DNA from: CAYUVH01 sp964448135
GTDB lineage: Bacteria > Verrucomicrobiota > Verrucomicrobiia > Limisphaerales > UBA8199
DNA: 64,000 nt
Direction of reading: 5' to 3'
Assembly (NCBI GenBank): GCA_964448135.1
Contig: CAYUVH010000041.1
Span: 48,154 to 112,153 of the forward strand
Shown: positions 1-12,729 of the stretch, piece by piece
Position numbering within the stretch: the first letter of the stretch is position 1
Layout: each line of letters begins with the position of its first letter
Notes under the pieces: generated by a model
What the model saw: only the letters and a program-made list of their open reading frames with translations
The model's database searches: none
Told to the model about the DNA's origin: nothing
Made by a program: the position numbers and the translations under genes

Positions 1-669
1 AGCAGGCGCGCGGATGTGCGGGACGTGTTGATTTATCGCCAGGCGGATTGGAAGGGGAAGAAGAACACGCAGACGCTGCGGGATTTGAAACCGGGGGCGA
101 AGATCGGCACGAGCAGCCCACGCCGCCGGGCGCAGTTGTGGGTGCAGCAGCCGCAGTTGGAGGTGGTGGAGATTCGCGGTAACATCATCACGCGGCTGAA
201 AAAGCTCGCCGCGGGGAAGGACCTGGACGGGATGCTGCTGGCGGCGGCGGGGTTGGGGCGCATGGGTTTTCAGATTACGTCGGATCACAAACTGGCGGGC
301 GACCTGGTCCCGCCGGGGCTCTGCGTGACGGTGCTGGAGCTGGACACGATGCTGCCCTGCGTGGGGCAAGCGGCGCTGGGAATTGAAGTGCGCGAGAATG
401 ATCCGCGGATCGACCGGGTCTGCGGGGCGCTGAATGATGCTGACACGGAAAAGTGTGTTACAGCGGAGCGCGCATTTCTGCTCGCGATGGGCGGCGGATG
501 TTCGAGTCCGGTGGGCGCTTATGCGCAGGTCGTCAATGGCCAGTTGAACATGAAGGCCATTTCCTTCTATGACACGCCGGCACGGCGCGCGGAAGGAAAG
601 GGTGATCCGAAGAAGGCGACTGAATTGGGACAGAAGCTGGCGGCGGAGTTGAGGCCGGCGGGAAAGTAG
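1..669 (+). CDS. hemC: Hydroxymethylbilane synthase (porphobilinogen deaminase), 5' end cut off
   Basis: Polymerises four porphobilinogen molecules into hydroxymethylbilane in the cytoplasmic heme pathway. The reading frame is open from base 1, so the gene continues off the left edge; roughly the first 90 residues are missing. Seen: the GTSSPRRRAQL substrate-binding stretch, the IRGN motif with its run of basic residues, and the AFL.MGGGCSSPVGA motif whose cysteine (codon 499-501) carries the dipyrromethane cofactor in this family. The C-terminus is complete, ending in a TAG. It converges on hemH. Other heme genes (hemN, hemY, hemH, hemA) are also in the window, but hemA, usually next to hemC, is about 42 kb away. 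Confidence 0.95.
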   Translation, partial: SRRADVRDVLIYRQADWKGKKNTQTLRDLKPGAKIGTSSPRRRAQLWVQQPQLEVVEIRGNIITRLKKLAAGKDLDGMLLAAAGLGRMGFQITSDHKLAGDLVPPGLCVTVLELDTMLPCVGQAALGIEVRENDPRIDRVCGALNDADTEKCVTAERAFLLAMGGGCSSPVGAYAQVVNGQLNMKAISFYDTPARRAEGKGDPKKATELGQKLAAELRPAGK

Positions 670-760
670 TGGGGCGGTGCGGGGAAAGATTGAAGGGTGA
701 GGGAAGCGGGTGCGGTTTGGTGACTTGGCTGGTGATTTTGTCGCTTGGTTGGATGGAGGC

Positions 761-880
761 TCGCCCCGGCCCTCTCCCCCAGGGACAGGGGGAGCATTTG
801 GATTCGCGGGGAACCGGGTACCGTTTGGTGGCAATCGTCCGCAGTGGGGGGGTGATCAAAATGAGCCTCGTTACCTCGGC
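761..880 (+). repeat. Dispersed intergenic repeat, copy A
   Basis: This lies in the 247-nt gap between the convergent hemC and hemH genes. It consists of a C/G-rich block (761-794) and a block at 861-880, separated by 66 nt. Both blocks recur in inverted orientation at 52511-52629: the 20-nt block is identical, the other matches at 31 of 34 positions, and the spacing is 65 nt there. The middle part has diverged. No gene is seen in this gap. Confidence 0.75.
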
Positions 881-916
881 CGGCAACGGAGTGCCGGCCC
901 TACCTCGGGGATTTGA

Positions 917-1972
917 TCAGGCCACGGCGGCAGCGGGGGATGGTTGCTTGAGAGCCGAGGAGGGAGCGAATTTTCGAGCCATGTTGGTCAGGGCGTCCAG
1001 CCAGAGCAGGTGTTCGTTCAGGCAGGGAATTTGCGAGAACTCCCGGCCGCCGGCTGCAAGGAACGTTTCGCGTCCGCGCATGCCGATTTCCTCGATGGTC
1101 TCAAGGCAATCGGCCACAAACGCGGGGCAGATGACGCGCAGTTTGCGGACGCCGCTGGCGGCGAGGCGTTTGAGTTCGTCCTCGGTCGCGGGCGCGAGCC
1201 AGGGATCACGGCCGAGCCGGGATTGAAAGGCGATGGAATATTTGCCAGCAGGGATGTTCGCGCGGGCCACAAAGGCTTTCACGGTTTGGAAGCATTGCGC
1301 CCGGTAACAGGTCGCGTGCGCCGGGCTGGCTGTCTCGCAGCAGTTTTGGGCCTGGAGACAATGGCAGTGGGTGGGGTCGGATTTCCGGATCTGGCGTTCC
1401 GGCACGCCGTGAAAGCTGAAGAGCAGATGGTCGTAGTCGCCCGACAAATGCTCGCGGGCACTGGCGACCAGCGCGGCAATGTAATCGGGCGAGGCGAAAT
1501 AGGGAGGCTGGACGGCGAGCGACATCCCGCCATGCTGCCGGGCCACGACCTTTTTCACGCGCTCGACGACGGTTTCGTAACTCGACATCGCATAGTGCGG
1601 GAAAAGGGGGATCAGGAGGCAATGATCCACGCCCGCATAAATCAGGTCGTTGACGGCAGATTCGATGCTGGGGTTCTGGTAGCGCATGCCGAGGGCCACC
1701 GGGATTTTCAGGCGTTCGGCGAGCGCGACTTGCAGTCGCTGGCTGGTGACAATCAAGGGCGAGCCTTCCTTCGTCCATACGGTCTGGTAGGCGTGCGCGG
1801 ATTGCTTGGGGCGGAACGGCAGGATGGTGCCGTGCACGATGAAGGCGCGGAGCGGCCAGGGCACATCGAGGACGCGGCCGTCCATGAGAAATTCGCGCAG
1901 ATAGCGGCGCACGGCCGGAACGGTCGGCGCATCAGGCGAGCCGAGGTTGACGAGGAGGATGCCAGGTTTCAT
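917..1972 (-). CDS. hemH: Ferrochelatase
   Basis: Inserts Fe2+ into protoporphyrin IX (protoheme ferro-lyase), the last step of the protoporphyrin branch. 351 residues from the ATG at 1972, which overlaps the hemY stop by 4 nt (ATGA); the frame is open 81 codons further upstream but that part lies inside hemY and has no family features. Seen: N-terminal GILLVNLGSPDAPT, the LLFSFHGVPERQ motif with the metal-inserting His188, and the DCLETIEEIG motif near 289-297 with the conserved glutamate. Residues 203-227 form an unusual cysteine-rich stretch with six cysteines. Translationally coupled last gene of hemN-hemY-hemH. Confidence 0.95.
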   Translation of the reverse strand: MKPGILLVNLGSPDAPTVPAVRRYLREFLMDGRVLDVPWPLRAFIVHGTILPFRPKQSAHAYQTVWTKEGSPLIVTSQRLQVALAERLKIPVALGMRYQNPSIESAVNDLIYAGVDHCLLIPLFPHYAMSSYETVVERVKKVVARQHGGMSLAVQPPYFASPDYIAALVASAREHLSGDYDHLLFSFHGVPERQIRKSDPTHCHCLQAQNCCETASPAHATCYRAQCFQTVKAFVARANIPAGKYSIAFQSRLGRDPWLAPATEDELKRLAASGVRKLRVICPAFVADCLETIEEIGMRGRETFLAAGGREFSQIPCLNEHLLWLDALTNMARKFAPSSALKQPSPAAAVA

Positions 1973-3396
1973 GCAGCAGCGGCGAAAGCCGGGAGGGGTG
2001 GCCGGGCCGGCCGCGCGGGGACGGCGCGGACGGTGGCGGCTATTTTTTCCGAAGCGTTGCTGCCGGACACGATCGAATCCCCGACCGAGATGCCATCGCG
2101 ATAGTGTCCGGCAAAAATCAAACCTGGCGCGCGCATTTCGATTTCGCTGATCAAATCGCGAAACGCCTGGTAACCCAGATTGTATTGGGGAATCGCCCGC
2201 GCGTGACGGATGCATTGCACGAAGGTCGGAGCGCCATGGACGCCCAGCAAGGCGTGCAGGTCACGGCAAACCAATTCGCACAACTCGTGCTCCGGCAGTT
2301 CCGCAAGTTCGGGATAGCGTTCGCCGCCGACGTAGCTCGTGAGCGTCACATGGCCGGCGGGGGCGCGATGCGGAAACAACGAAGAGGAGAAAATGGTTCC
2401 CAGAATTTTGAAGCCCTCGAGCTTCGGAATCAGCATGCCGAATCCATCGAGAGGATGGCTTATGTCAGCACGCTGAAAGCCAAGCACGACGCTGGCCACA
2501 GCCGGATGACGCACACCCGCGAAGACTGAGAGATTCACGTGCTCAAGCGCCGCGATCTCCAGTTTCGCCAGATCGTAGGCGGTGCCGGCGTAAAGGACGG
2601 CGGAATGTTCGGCGTGCAATTCACGCCCGGCAGAACGGTATTGGACGGTCCAACCGGATAGCGTGCGACTGAGCCGGGTGACCGCCGACTTCAAAAAAAC
2701 GGAGCCGTCAAGATGTGCCGCGAGCGTATCGGGCAATACCTGCAGGCCGTGGTCGAAGGAGAATTTCGGAGCGCGATCCTTGGAGATTTCACCGCTGCGC
2801 CGGCGCGCCCGCGAGCCAAGAATCTGGCCCTTGATCAACGAGCCATACTGTTGTTCAAGACGGCAGAGTTTCGGGAAGGCTTGTTCCACGGATAACTTCT
2901 CCGGGTCGCCTGCGTAAATTCCGGCCACCAGCGCGTCGATGGCATAATCCAGAAATTCCCGTCCGAGGCGCCGGCGGACGAACTCCGCGATGCTTTCCTC
3001 GTGACCGTCCTCGCGACGCGAGACAAAGGGTTCCCGCAACACCGCGAGCTTGGCTCGGGGTGAGAAGAGTTTGGTTTTGAAGAATTCCCACGGCGACGCG
3101 GGCATGGCGATGGGCCGGCCGCTGCGCACGAGGAAACGTTTCTCCGCGCCCGGATCGGGATCGAGCCGGCGGGAGGCCAGGCCGGCAGCCTCGACCAGTT
3201 GTCGGATGCGCGGGGAGGTTTCGATGATGGTGTTCGGTCCCGACTCGGCCAGGTAGCCGTCCTTGCGAAAAGATTGGATCACGCCACCCACGCGGGCGCC
3301 GGCTTCGTAAACGGTGACCGGCACGCCTTTGCGTTTGAGTTCAAACGCCGCCGTGAGGCCGGTGATGCCCCCACCGATGATGGCCACGGAGTTCAT
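1969..3396 (-). CDS. hemY: Protoporphyrinogen oxidase (HemY/HemG type, FAD)
   Basis: Oxidises protoporphyrinogen IX to protoporphyrin IX with FAD. 475 residues from the ATG at 3396, which overlaps the hemN stop by 4 nt. Starting there places the FAD-binding motif SVAIIGGGITGLTAAFEL at the very N-terminus, as usual for this amine-oxidase-fold family; in-frame sequence further upstream is arginine-rich read-through of hemN. The C-terminal segment with GLIFAGHYRDGISVGDSI is the second FAD-contacting region. The product goes directly to HemH, whose start overlaps this stop. The length is typical of the oxygen-dependent HemY family, although the upstream hemN enzyme is oxygen-independent. Confidence 0.93.
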   Translation of the reverse strand: MNSVAIIGGGITGLTAAFELKRKGVPVTVYEAGARVGGVIQSFRKDGYLAESGPNTIIETSPRIRQLVEAAGLASRRLDPDPGAEKRFLVRSGRPIAMPASPWEFFKTKLFSPRAKLAVLREPFVSRREDGHEESIAEFVRRRLGREFLDYAIDALVAGIYAGDPEKLSVEQAFPKLCRLEQQYGSLIKGQILGSRARRRSGEISKDRAPKFSFDHGLQVLPDTLAAHLDGSVFLKSAVTRLSRTLSGWTVQYRSAGRELHAEHSAVLYAGTAYDLAKLEIAALEHVNLSVFAGVRHPAVASVVLGFQRADISHPLDGFGMLIPKLEGFKILGTIFSSSLFPHRAPAGHVTLTSYVGGERYPELAELPEHELCELVCRDLHALLGVHGAPTFVQCIRHARAIPQYNLGYQAFRDLISEIEMRAPGLIFAGHYRDGISVGDSIVSGSNASEKIAATVRAVPARPARPPLPAFAAAA

Positions 3397-4754
3397 ATCG
3401 CGCGGGAAAACTTCCGGTTGTCGCTGGAGTAGAGCGCTTCGTCGAAGCACATGGCGAGGTTGCGCAGGAAGAGCCGGCCCAGGTCGGTGACTTCGAAGCC
3501 GGTGGCGGTGTCGGTCACCAAGCCGTCCACTTTGAAAGTCTCCAGCCGCGCGAGCTCGGCCTCGAAGTGGGTGGCAAAGTCCACGCCGAAGCGGCGGGAG
3601 ATGTCGGCAAAATCGAGCGCGAGGTCGCACATGATTTTCATGATCACCTCGCGGCGGAGGACGTCCTCGGTGGTCAGGAGGTATCCGCACGTGAAGGGCG
3701 GCTGGCCGGCGTCCACCCGGGCGTAATACTCGCGCAGTTCCTTGTCGTTTTGCCAGTAAGCACCGGGCACCTGGGAGATGGAGGACATGCCGAACGAGTA
3801 AATGTCCGCTTCGCCGTGGGTGCTGTAACCCTGAAAATTGCGCCGGAGGGTCTTGCGCCGTTGCGCCACCGCGAGTTCATCGCCGGACCGGGCAAAATGG
3901 TCCATGCCGATGTAAGTGTAGTCTCCCTCGCCGGTCAGGCGCTCGATGATCGTCTGCAACAGCTGCAGCTTCACTTCGGGCGCCGGCAGGCTGCAGTTTT
4001 CCAGGATGCGCTGCGCGGGCTTCACCCAGGGGACGTGGGCGTAGTTAAAAACGGCCAGGCGGTCGGGGCGCAGTTCCAGCACGCCATCGAGGGTGCGATT
4101 GAAGGAGGCCACGGTTTGCTTTGGCAGGCCGTAGATGAGATCGAAGTTGATGGAGGTGAAGCCGAGTTCGCGCGCCCATTGCACCGCGTGCTCGGTCATG
4201 CGCCGGGGCTGGATGCGATTGACCGCCTTTTGGACCGACTCGTCGAAATCCTGCACGCCAATGGAAACGCGGTTGAAGCCAACCTCCCGCAACGCCGCCA
4301 AGTGATCGCGTGTGAGGCGGCGTGGGTCAACCTCCACGCTCGCCTCCACGCTGTCCGCAACCGCAAAATTTTCGTGAATCAATCCGCCGAGCGTCTGGAT
4401 CTCGTCGGGTTGCAAGAACGTCGGCGACCCACCGCCCCAGTGGAGCTGCGTGACCTGACGGCGCGGATTGAGTTGGGAACGCATCCACGCGACTTCCCGT
4501 TGCAAGTGCTCCAGGTAAACGCGGCTGCGGGCGTGGTCGCGCCCGATCACCGTGGTGCAGCCGCAATACCAACAAAGGCTTTCGCAAAAAGGGATGTGAA
4601 AATAGAGCGACAGGTCGCGCGTGGTGAGATTGTTTTCCTCGATTTCGCGGGCGATGTCGGCCCAGGCGATTTCTTCCGTGAACTTGGTGGCCGGCGGGTA
4701 GGATGTGTAGCGCGGCCCGGAGACATTGTATTTCCGGACCAGTTCCAAATCCAC
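3393..4754 (-). CDS. hemN: Oxygen-independent coproporphyrinogen III dehydrogenase (radical SAM)
   Basis: Decarboxylates coproporphyrinogen III to protoporphyrinogen IX using S-adenosylmethionine and a [4Fe-4S] cluster, without oxygen. 453 residues if it starts at the GTG at 4754; this start gives the family N-terminus VDLELVRKYNVSGPRYTSYP, but there is no convincing ribosome site and the frame stays open to 4973, so the start is tentative. Seen: the radical-SAM motif FHIPFCESLCWYCGCTT with Cys57, 61, 64 and the extra Cys66 typical of HemN, then a GGGSPT glycine motif and YGLPKQT. First gene of the coupled hemN-hemY-hemH operon; suits an anaerobic or microaerobic life style. Confidence 0.94.
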   Translation of the reverse strand: MDLELVRKYNVSGPRYTSYPPATKFTEEIAWADIAREIEENNLTTRDLSLYFHIPFCESLCWYCGCTTVIGRDHARSRVYLEHLQREVAWMRSQLNPRRQVTQLHWGGGSPTFLQPDEIQTLGGLIHENFAVADSVEASVEVDPRRLTRDHLAALREVGFNRVSIGVQDFDESVQKAVNRIQPRRMTEHAVQWARELGFTSINFDLIYGLPKQTVASFNRTLDGVLELRPDRLAVFNYAHVPWVKPAQRILENCSLPAPEVKLQLLQTIIERLTGEGDYTYIGMDHFARSGDELAVAQRRKTLRRNFQGYSTHGEADIYSFGMSSISQVPGAYWQNDKELREYYARVDAGQPPFTCGYLLTTEDVLRREVIMKIMCDLALDFADISRRFGVDFATHFEAELARLETFKVDGLVTDTATGFEVTDLGRLFLRNLAMCFDEALYSSDNRKFSRAI

Positions 4755-5115
4755 ACTCAGGCATCCAGCGTTCACGCACACAAGCTTATCCGGGCGCGGG
4801 AAAGCGGCCTTCCCTGCATTGCCAATAGCTTTACATTTCTTGGTGTTGGCTACGCAAGGGGCGGTCGGCGCGGCGGGGAGGACGCGGAACCAGAGCGGGT
4901 ATTCAACTTCGCAAACCAAAAACGGCAATGATTCCCGCAGGAGAAAGAGCCCCTGCTTCTGGCCCTCTCCCAACGTGGGCTTAGCACAAAAAGTATTCGG
5001 GTTTGAGCATGAATGCGCTCGCTGACCGCAAATTTTCCCTGCGTTTGAACGCGCTGCGGCTTAAAAAGCCGCGCTCCGGCATTTTGTCTGGCGGCTACAA
5101 AAGGAATCGTGGCGG
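4755..5115. other. Intergenic region upstream of hemN
   Basis: 361 nt between the start of hemN and the end of the dihydroorotate-dehydrogenase-like gene, both on the minus strand. It should hold the hemN promoter, but no -35/-10 pair stands out. No protein with family features is encoded. It contains a small perfect hairpin at 5056-5072, listed separately. Confidence 0.5.
5056..5072 (-). terminator. Short perfect hairpin downstream of the PFOR operon
   Basis: The 17-nt sequence GCGGCTTAAAAAGCCGC folds as a 7-bp stem with a 3-nt loop, 44 nt past the stop of the last gene of the acyl-CoA synthetase/PFOR operon. There is no clear T-run, so it may be a weak terminator, an RNA-stabilising hairpin, or part of a dispersed repeat; the surrounding GC-rich text resembles other intergenic stretches in the window. 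Confidence 0.35.
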
Positions 5116-6113
5116 CTAGGAAGTTGCGAACGGGGAGCTGGAGATGGCGCGCATGTATTGGGCGCGCTCGTATTCGCCGGGCGCGGGACAGTTTTTCTGG
5201 CTCAGACTGCCTTTCAGTTGGGCGACCGATTCGTACTCGTGCTCGGTCAGCCAGTCCACGATCTGGCGTTCCATGGTGCGGATGTGGGAGATGCCGTGCC
5301 GCAGCAGGCAGGAACAGAGCATGGTCACGTCCGCGCCCACCATGAGCATCTTCAGGGCATCGGTGCCGGCGTGGATGCCGCTGGTGGCGGCCAGGTTGGC
5401 TTTGATGCGACCGTAAAGGATGGCGATCCAGCGCAGCGGGAGCCGCATGGTCATCGCACGGCTGAGCAGGATGTTCGGGCGGATCTCGAGGGATTCGAGC
5501 TCGATGTCCGGCTGGTAAAAACGGTTGAAGAGCACGAGCCCATTGGCGCCGCATTCGTCGAAGCGTTTGGCCATGTTTGAAAAGTTGCTGAAGTACGGCG
5601 CGAGCTTCACGGCCACGGGGATGGTCACGGCCGACTTCACGGCGTTCAGGATGTCGAGGTAGCTTTGCTCCACCACGGTCCCGGAGAGATTCATGTCCGT
5701 GGCGATGTGATAGATGTTCAGTTCGATGGCATCCGCGCCGGCCTTCTGCATTTGCGAGGCGTACTCCGTCCAGCCGCCGACCGAGGAGCCGTTGAGACTG
5801 GCAATGATGGGAATGCGCACGGCTTCCTTGGCGCGCGCGATGTGGCGCAGGTATTCCTCGGGGCCGAGATTCAGGGAGCCGGCTTCGGGAAAATAGGTGA
5901 GCGCCTCGGGAAAACTATCGGTGCCCTGCTCAAGGCGGTCGTTCAACTCGAGGCGGTCGCGGCGCAATTGCTCCTCGAAGAGGGAGTAGAGTACGACGGC
6001 GGAGGCGCCCATATCCTCCATTTCCCGGATCTTGCCGATTTCGGCCGAGAGCGGGGAGGCGGACACGACCAGGGGCGTGCGCAGGTTCAGGCCAAGGTAG
6101 GAAGTAGTCAGGT

Positions 6114-6117
<4 letters not shown>
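5116..6117 (-). CDS. Dihydroorotate dehydrogenase-like flavoprotein of the PFOR operon
   Basis: 333 residues with the TIM-barrel FMN fold of the dihydroorotate dehydrogenase family (N-terminus MNLTTSYLGLNLRTPLVVSA, then IPIIASLNGSSVGGW, VAVKLAPYFSNF and C-terminal GTDALKMLMVGADVTMLCSCLL). The ATG at 6117 overlaps the nifJ stop by 4 nt. Proteins of this group are often encoded next to pyruvate:ferredoxin oxidoreductase, and no other pyrimidine gene is nearby, so a true role in pyrimidine synthesis is doubtful. Inference: a flavoenzyme tied to ferredoxin or pyruvate metabolism; its substrate is not known to me. Confidence 0.8.
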
Positions 6118-9773
<3,656 letters not shown>

Positions 9774-9777
9774 AGAA

Positions 9778-12495
9778 TTAAAGTATTTGTTCCGCCACCA
9801 GGTCGCCTTCGCCGGCCAGCAGAATCTTGAATCCCGCTTTTTTGCTGACCTGGCGCATGGCGTGATTGTCCGGCAGGATGATGGCGGTGATGCGGGCAAG
9901 TCTTTCGTCGCGTCCGATTTGGACGAGCCGTTTCAACAACTCGGTGCCGAGGCCCTGCTTCTGCCAGGCGTCACTGATGAGGATCGCGAATTCCGCCTCG
10001 TCGAGGCCGTGCAGTTTGCTCAACCGGCCAACGCCGATGATCTGGCGCGCGCGGCCATCCGCCGGGGGAAGCTCGGCCACGAGGGCGATTTCCCGGTCGT
10101 AATCATTGAAGCAGATGCGCGTCAGCCGTTCATGCGCCACCCGCTGGGACAATTTGAGCGCGCTGAAGTAACGGTGATAAACGCTTTCCTCCGACAAAGT
10201 TGCGTGGAATTTCACCATCAAGGGCTCGTCCTCGGGCCGGATCGGGCGAAGGACGATGGAGGTCTTGTTTTTTGTCTTCCAAGTCGAGACGTATTGGGTG
10301 GGGTAAGGCCGGATCGCGGCGCGGGGCAGTGCCGATGCCGGTATGCCGGGATCGTGCAACACCACCCGGGCATCCAGCGCAAACATGCTGTCGGCCGAAA
10401 CCAGCAGCGGGTTGATGTCGATCTCCGCGATCGCCGGCTGCTCCACGACCATCTGGCTGAAGCGAACGAGCAATTGTTCCAAGGCGGCAAGGTCCACGGC
10501 CCGGCGTCCGCGCACGCCCTGCAACGCGGTGAAAATCCGCGTGCGTTCCATCATGCGCCGCGCGAGCGTGGCATTGAGCGGCGGCAGCCCGAGCGCGCGG
10601 TCCTTGAACACTTCGACCAATTGCCCGCCCGTGCCGAACAGCAACACCGGTCCAAACTGGGAATCGACGCTGCTCCCGAGGATCAGTTCGTAGCCGTCCA
10701 ATTTCACCATGGGCTGGACGGTGACGCCGAGAAAATGCTCCGGACCCGCCTTGCGGGCCACGGACGCCTGAATCGTGTTCCACGCGTTGCGGACGTTTGC
10801 GGGGGTGCGCAGGTTTAGTTTCACGCCGCCGACGTCGGTTTTGTGCGTCAGCGTTTCGGAATGAAGTTTCAACGCCACCGGAAAGCCCATGCCGGCCGCG
10901 AGCTCGATCGCTTCCTGTACGGAATGCGCGATCGCGGTCCGCACGGTCGGGATCCCGTACGCCGCCAGCAATTCCTTGGACTCGAACTCGGTCAGCAGTT
11001 TGCGACCGTGATCTTGCAACCGCTGAATCATCGTGCTGACCGTCGCGCGGGCCGTCGCCGCGTCAAAGTCATCCACCGGCAGCTCCGGGGTTTCGTAAAG
11101 TGACTTGAGGTTCTGGCTGTAGCGCCACATGTACTCGAAGGCGCGCGCGGCCCGGTCGGGGTACTTGAAGGTCGGAATGTGGGCCTCGTTCAGAATATCC
11201 TCGCCTTTCTCGACGGCCGCGGCGCCCATCCAACTGGCCAGGATCGGCTTGCCTTCGATATGCGCGAAGGACCGGATTTCCTCGGCCGTTCCCACGGGGT
11301 CGGACATGGCCTGCGGGGTGAGAATCACGAGCAGCCCGTCGGTTTGGGGATCCTTGGCCACGATGTCCACCGCGCGGGCGTACAACTCCGGGCCGGCGTC
11401 GCCGATGATGTCCACCGGGTTGTTGTGGCTCCATGTGGGCGGGAGGACCTGGTTGAGAGCGGCGGTGGTTTCGGGAGTCAGCTCCGCGAGTTGCCCGCCA
11501 CTGGTGATCAAAGCGTCGGTCGCCAGCACGCCCGGTCCGCCGGCGTTCGTGACGATGGCCAGGCGCGGACCCTGCGGGCGGGGTTGCTTGGCCAGGACCT
11601 CCGCCATGTCGAAGAGTTCCGATATCGCTTCCACGCGCAGGACGCCGACGCGCTGGAAAGCCGCTTGCAGCACTTCGTCGCTCCCGGTCAACGAACCCGT
11701 GTGCGACGCCGCGGCGCGGGCGGCGGCCGCGGTCCGGCCGGGTTTGATGACGATGATCGGCTTGGTGAGCGCGACCTCGCGGGCGGCGGAGAGAAACGCC
11801 CGGGCATCCCCGATCGTCTCCATGTAAATCACAATGCTGCGCGTGTTCGGGTCGTCTCCAAAGTGATAAATCAAGTCGCCCCAGCCGACGTCCAGCATGG
11901 AGCCCAGGGATACGAAGGCGCTGAAGCCCACCTTCTCGCGCAGGCTCCAGTCGAGGATGGCGGTGCACAACGCGCCACTCTGGCTGATGAACGCGACGTT
12001 GCCGACTCCCGCCATGTTCGCGGCAAAAGTTGCGTTGAAGTGCGCCCGCGGGGACATGACGCCGAGGCAGTTGGGACCGATCACGCGCAGTTTCCCTTTG
12101 CGTGCTTCGGCGAGGACCTGCTGTTCGAGCGCGGCGCCGGCCTCGCCGGTTTCCTTGAATCCGGCGGAGATAATGATTGCGCCGCTCACTCCCACCGCGA
12201 CGCATTCCTTTACGATGCCGGGAACGGTTTGGGGCGGCGTGATGATGACGGCGAGGTCCGGTTTTTCGGGCAGGTCGGCAATATTGGGATAAGCTTTTAT
12301 GCCGAGGATGGAATCCTGAATAGGGTTGACGGGGTAAACCTTGCCGGCGAAGCCGCCCAGGCCGAGGTTTGTCATGACCGTGCGGCCGACGCTGCGCTTG
12401 CGTTCGGTGGCGCCGATTACCGCCACCACCCGGGGTGTAAAGAGGGCATCCAGCGGGCTGGTATTGCCGCGAAAAAGATTATGGGCCGATTCCAC
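9778..12495 (-). CDS. Acetate-CoA ligase (ADP-forming) alpha/beta fusion with C-terminal GNAT acetyltransferase domain
   Basis: 905 residues. Domain order: CoA-binding Rossmann domain (SPLDALFTPRVVAVIGAT, from about 12), succinyl-CoA-synthetase-like domain with GPNCLGVM and SHTGSLTGSDE (about 262-272), ATP-grasp domain (roughly 490-715), then GNAT domain (about 741-900; IVLRPIRPEDEPLMVKFH, DAWQKQGLGTELLKRL). The histidine of SHTGS corresponds to the phosphohistidine of ADP-forming acyl-CoA synthetases; in Pat/YfiQ lysine acetyltransferases that residue is lost. So this may be a working acetyl-CoA to acetate plus ATP enzyme as well as, or instead of, a protein acetyltransferase. First gene of an operon with nifJ, whose acetyl-CoA it could use. 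Confidence 0.9.
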   Translation of the reverse strand: MESAHNLFRGNTSPLDALFTPRVVAVIGATERKRSVGRTVMTNLGLGGFAGKVYPVNPIQDSILGIKAYPNIADLPEKPDLAVIITPPQTVPGIVKECVAVGVSGAIIISAGFKETGEAGAALEQQVLAEARKGKLRVIGPNCLGVMSPRAHFNATFAANMAGVGNVAFISQSGALCTAILDWSLREKVGFSAFVSLGSMLDVGWGDLIYHFGDDPNTRSIVIYMETIGDARAFLSAAREVALTKPIIVIKPGRTAAAARAAASHTGSLTGSDEVLQAAFQRVGVLRVEAISELFDMAEVLAKQPRPQGPRLAIVTNAGGPGVLATDALITSGGQLAELTPETTAALNQVLPPTWSHNNPVDIIGDAGPELYARAVDIVAKDPQTDGLLVILTPQAMSDPVGTAEEIRSFAHIEGKPILASWMGAAAVEKGEDILNEAHIPTFKYPDRAARAFEYMWRYSQNLKSLYETPELPVDDFDAATARATVSTMIQRLQDHGRKLLTEFESKELLAAYGIPTVRTAIAHSVQEAIELAAGMGFPVALKLHSETLTHKTDVGGVKLNLRTPANVRNAWNTIQASVARKAGPEHFLGVTVQPMVKLDGYELILGSSVDSQFGPVLLFGTGGQLVEVFKDRALGLPPLNATLARRMMERTRIFTALQGVRGRRAVDLAALEQLLVRFSQMVVEQPAIAEIDINPLLVSADSMFALDARVVLHDPGIPASALPRAAIRPYPTQYVSTWKTKNKTSIVLRPIRPEDEPLMVKFHATLSEESVYHRYFSALKLSQRVAHERLTRICFNDYDREIALVAELPPADGRARQIIGVGRLSKLHGLDEAEFAILISDAWQKQGLGTELLKRLVQIGRDERLARITAIILPDNHAMRQVSKKAGFKILLAGEGDLVAEQIL

Positions 12496-12729
12496 TTTGC
12501 CAGGTTTCGAATGCGTGGGCGGCAGCCGCGCGGGTGTTACCCGCTGCGCGATTTTGCTCCGAAGAGCGTGGTGACACTATTCCGCTCACAAGTTGACCCC
12601 AGCTTGGTCCCGGGGGGGGTTGCCTGCTTCACGAGGATTGGCAAAGCCTCACCGTTGGTTGCGGTGAGCAAAACCAAATTGGGGAAGTCGAACCAGACGG
12701 CGGCAAGGCGCCTGCCCGCCCGGGCAAGG

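Noticed and set aside
3567..4931. Long open frame on the plus strand opposite hemN
   Set aside because: It is antisense to a gene with clear radical-SAM motifs, has no family features, and has the arginine/histidine-rich look of a shadow frame in GC-rich DNA.
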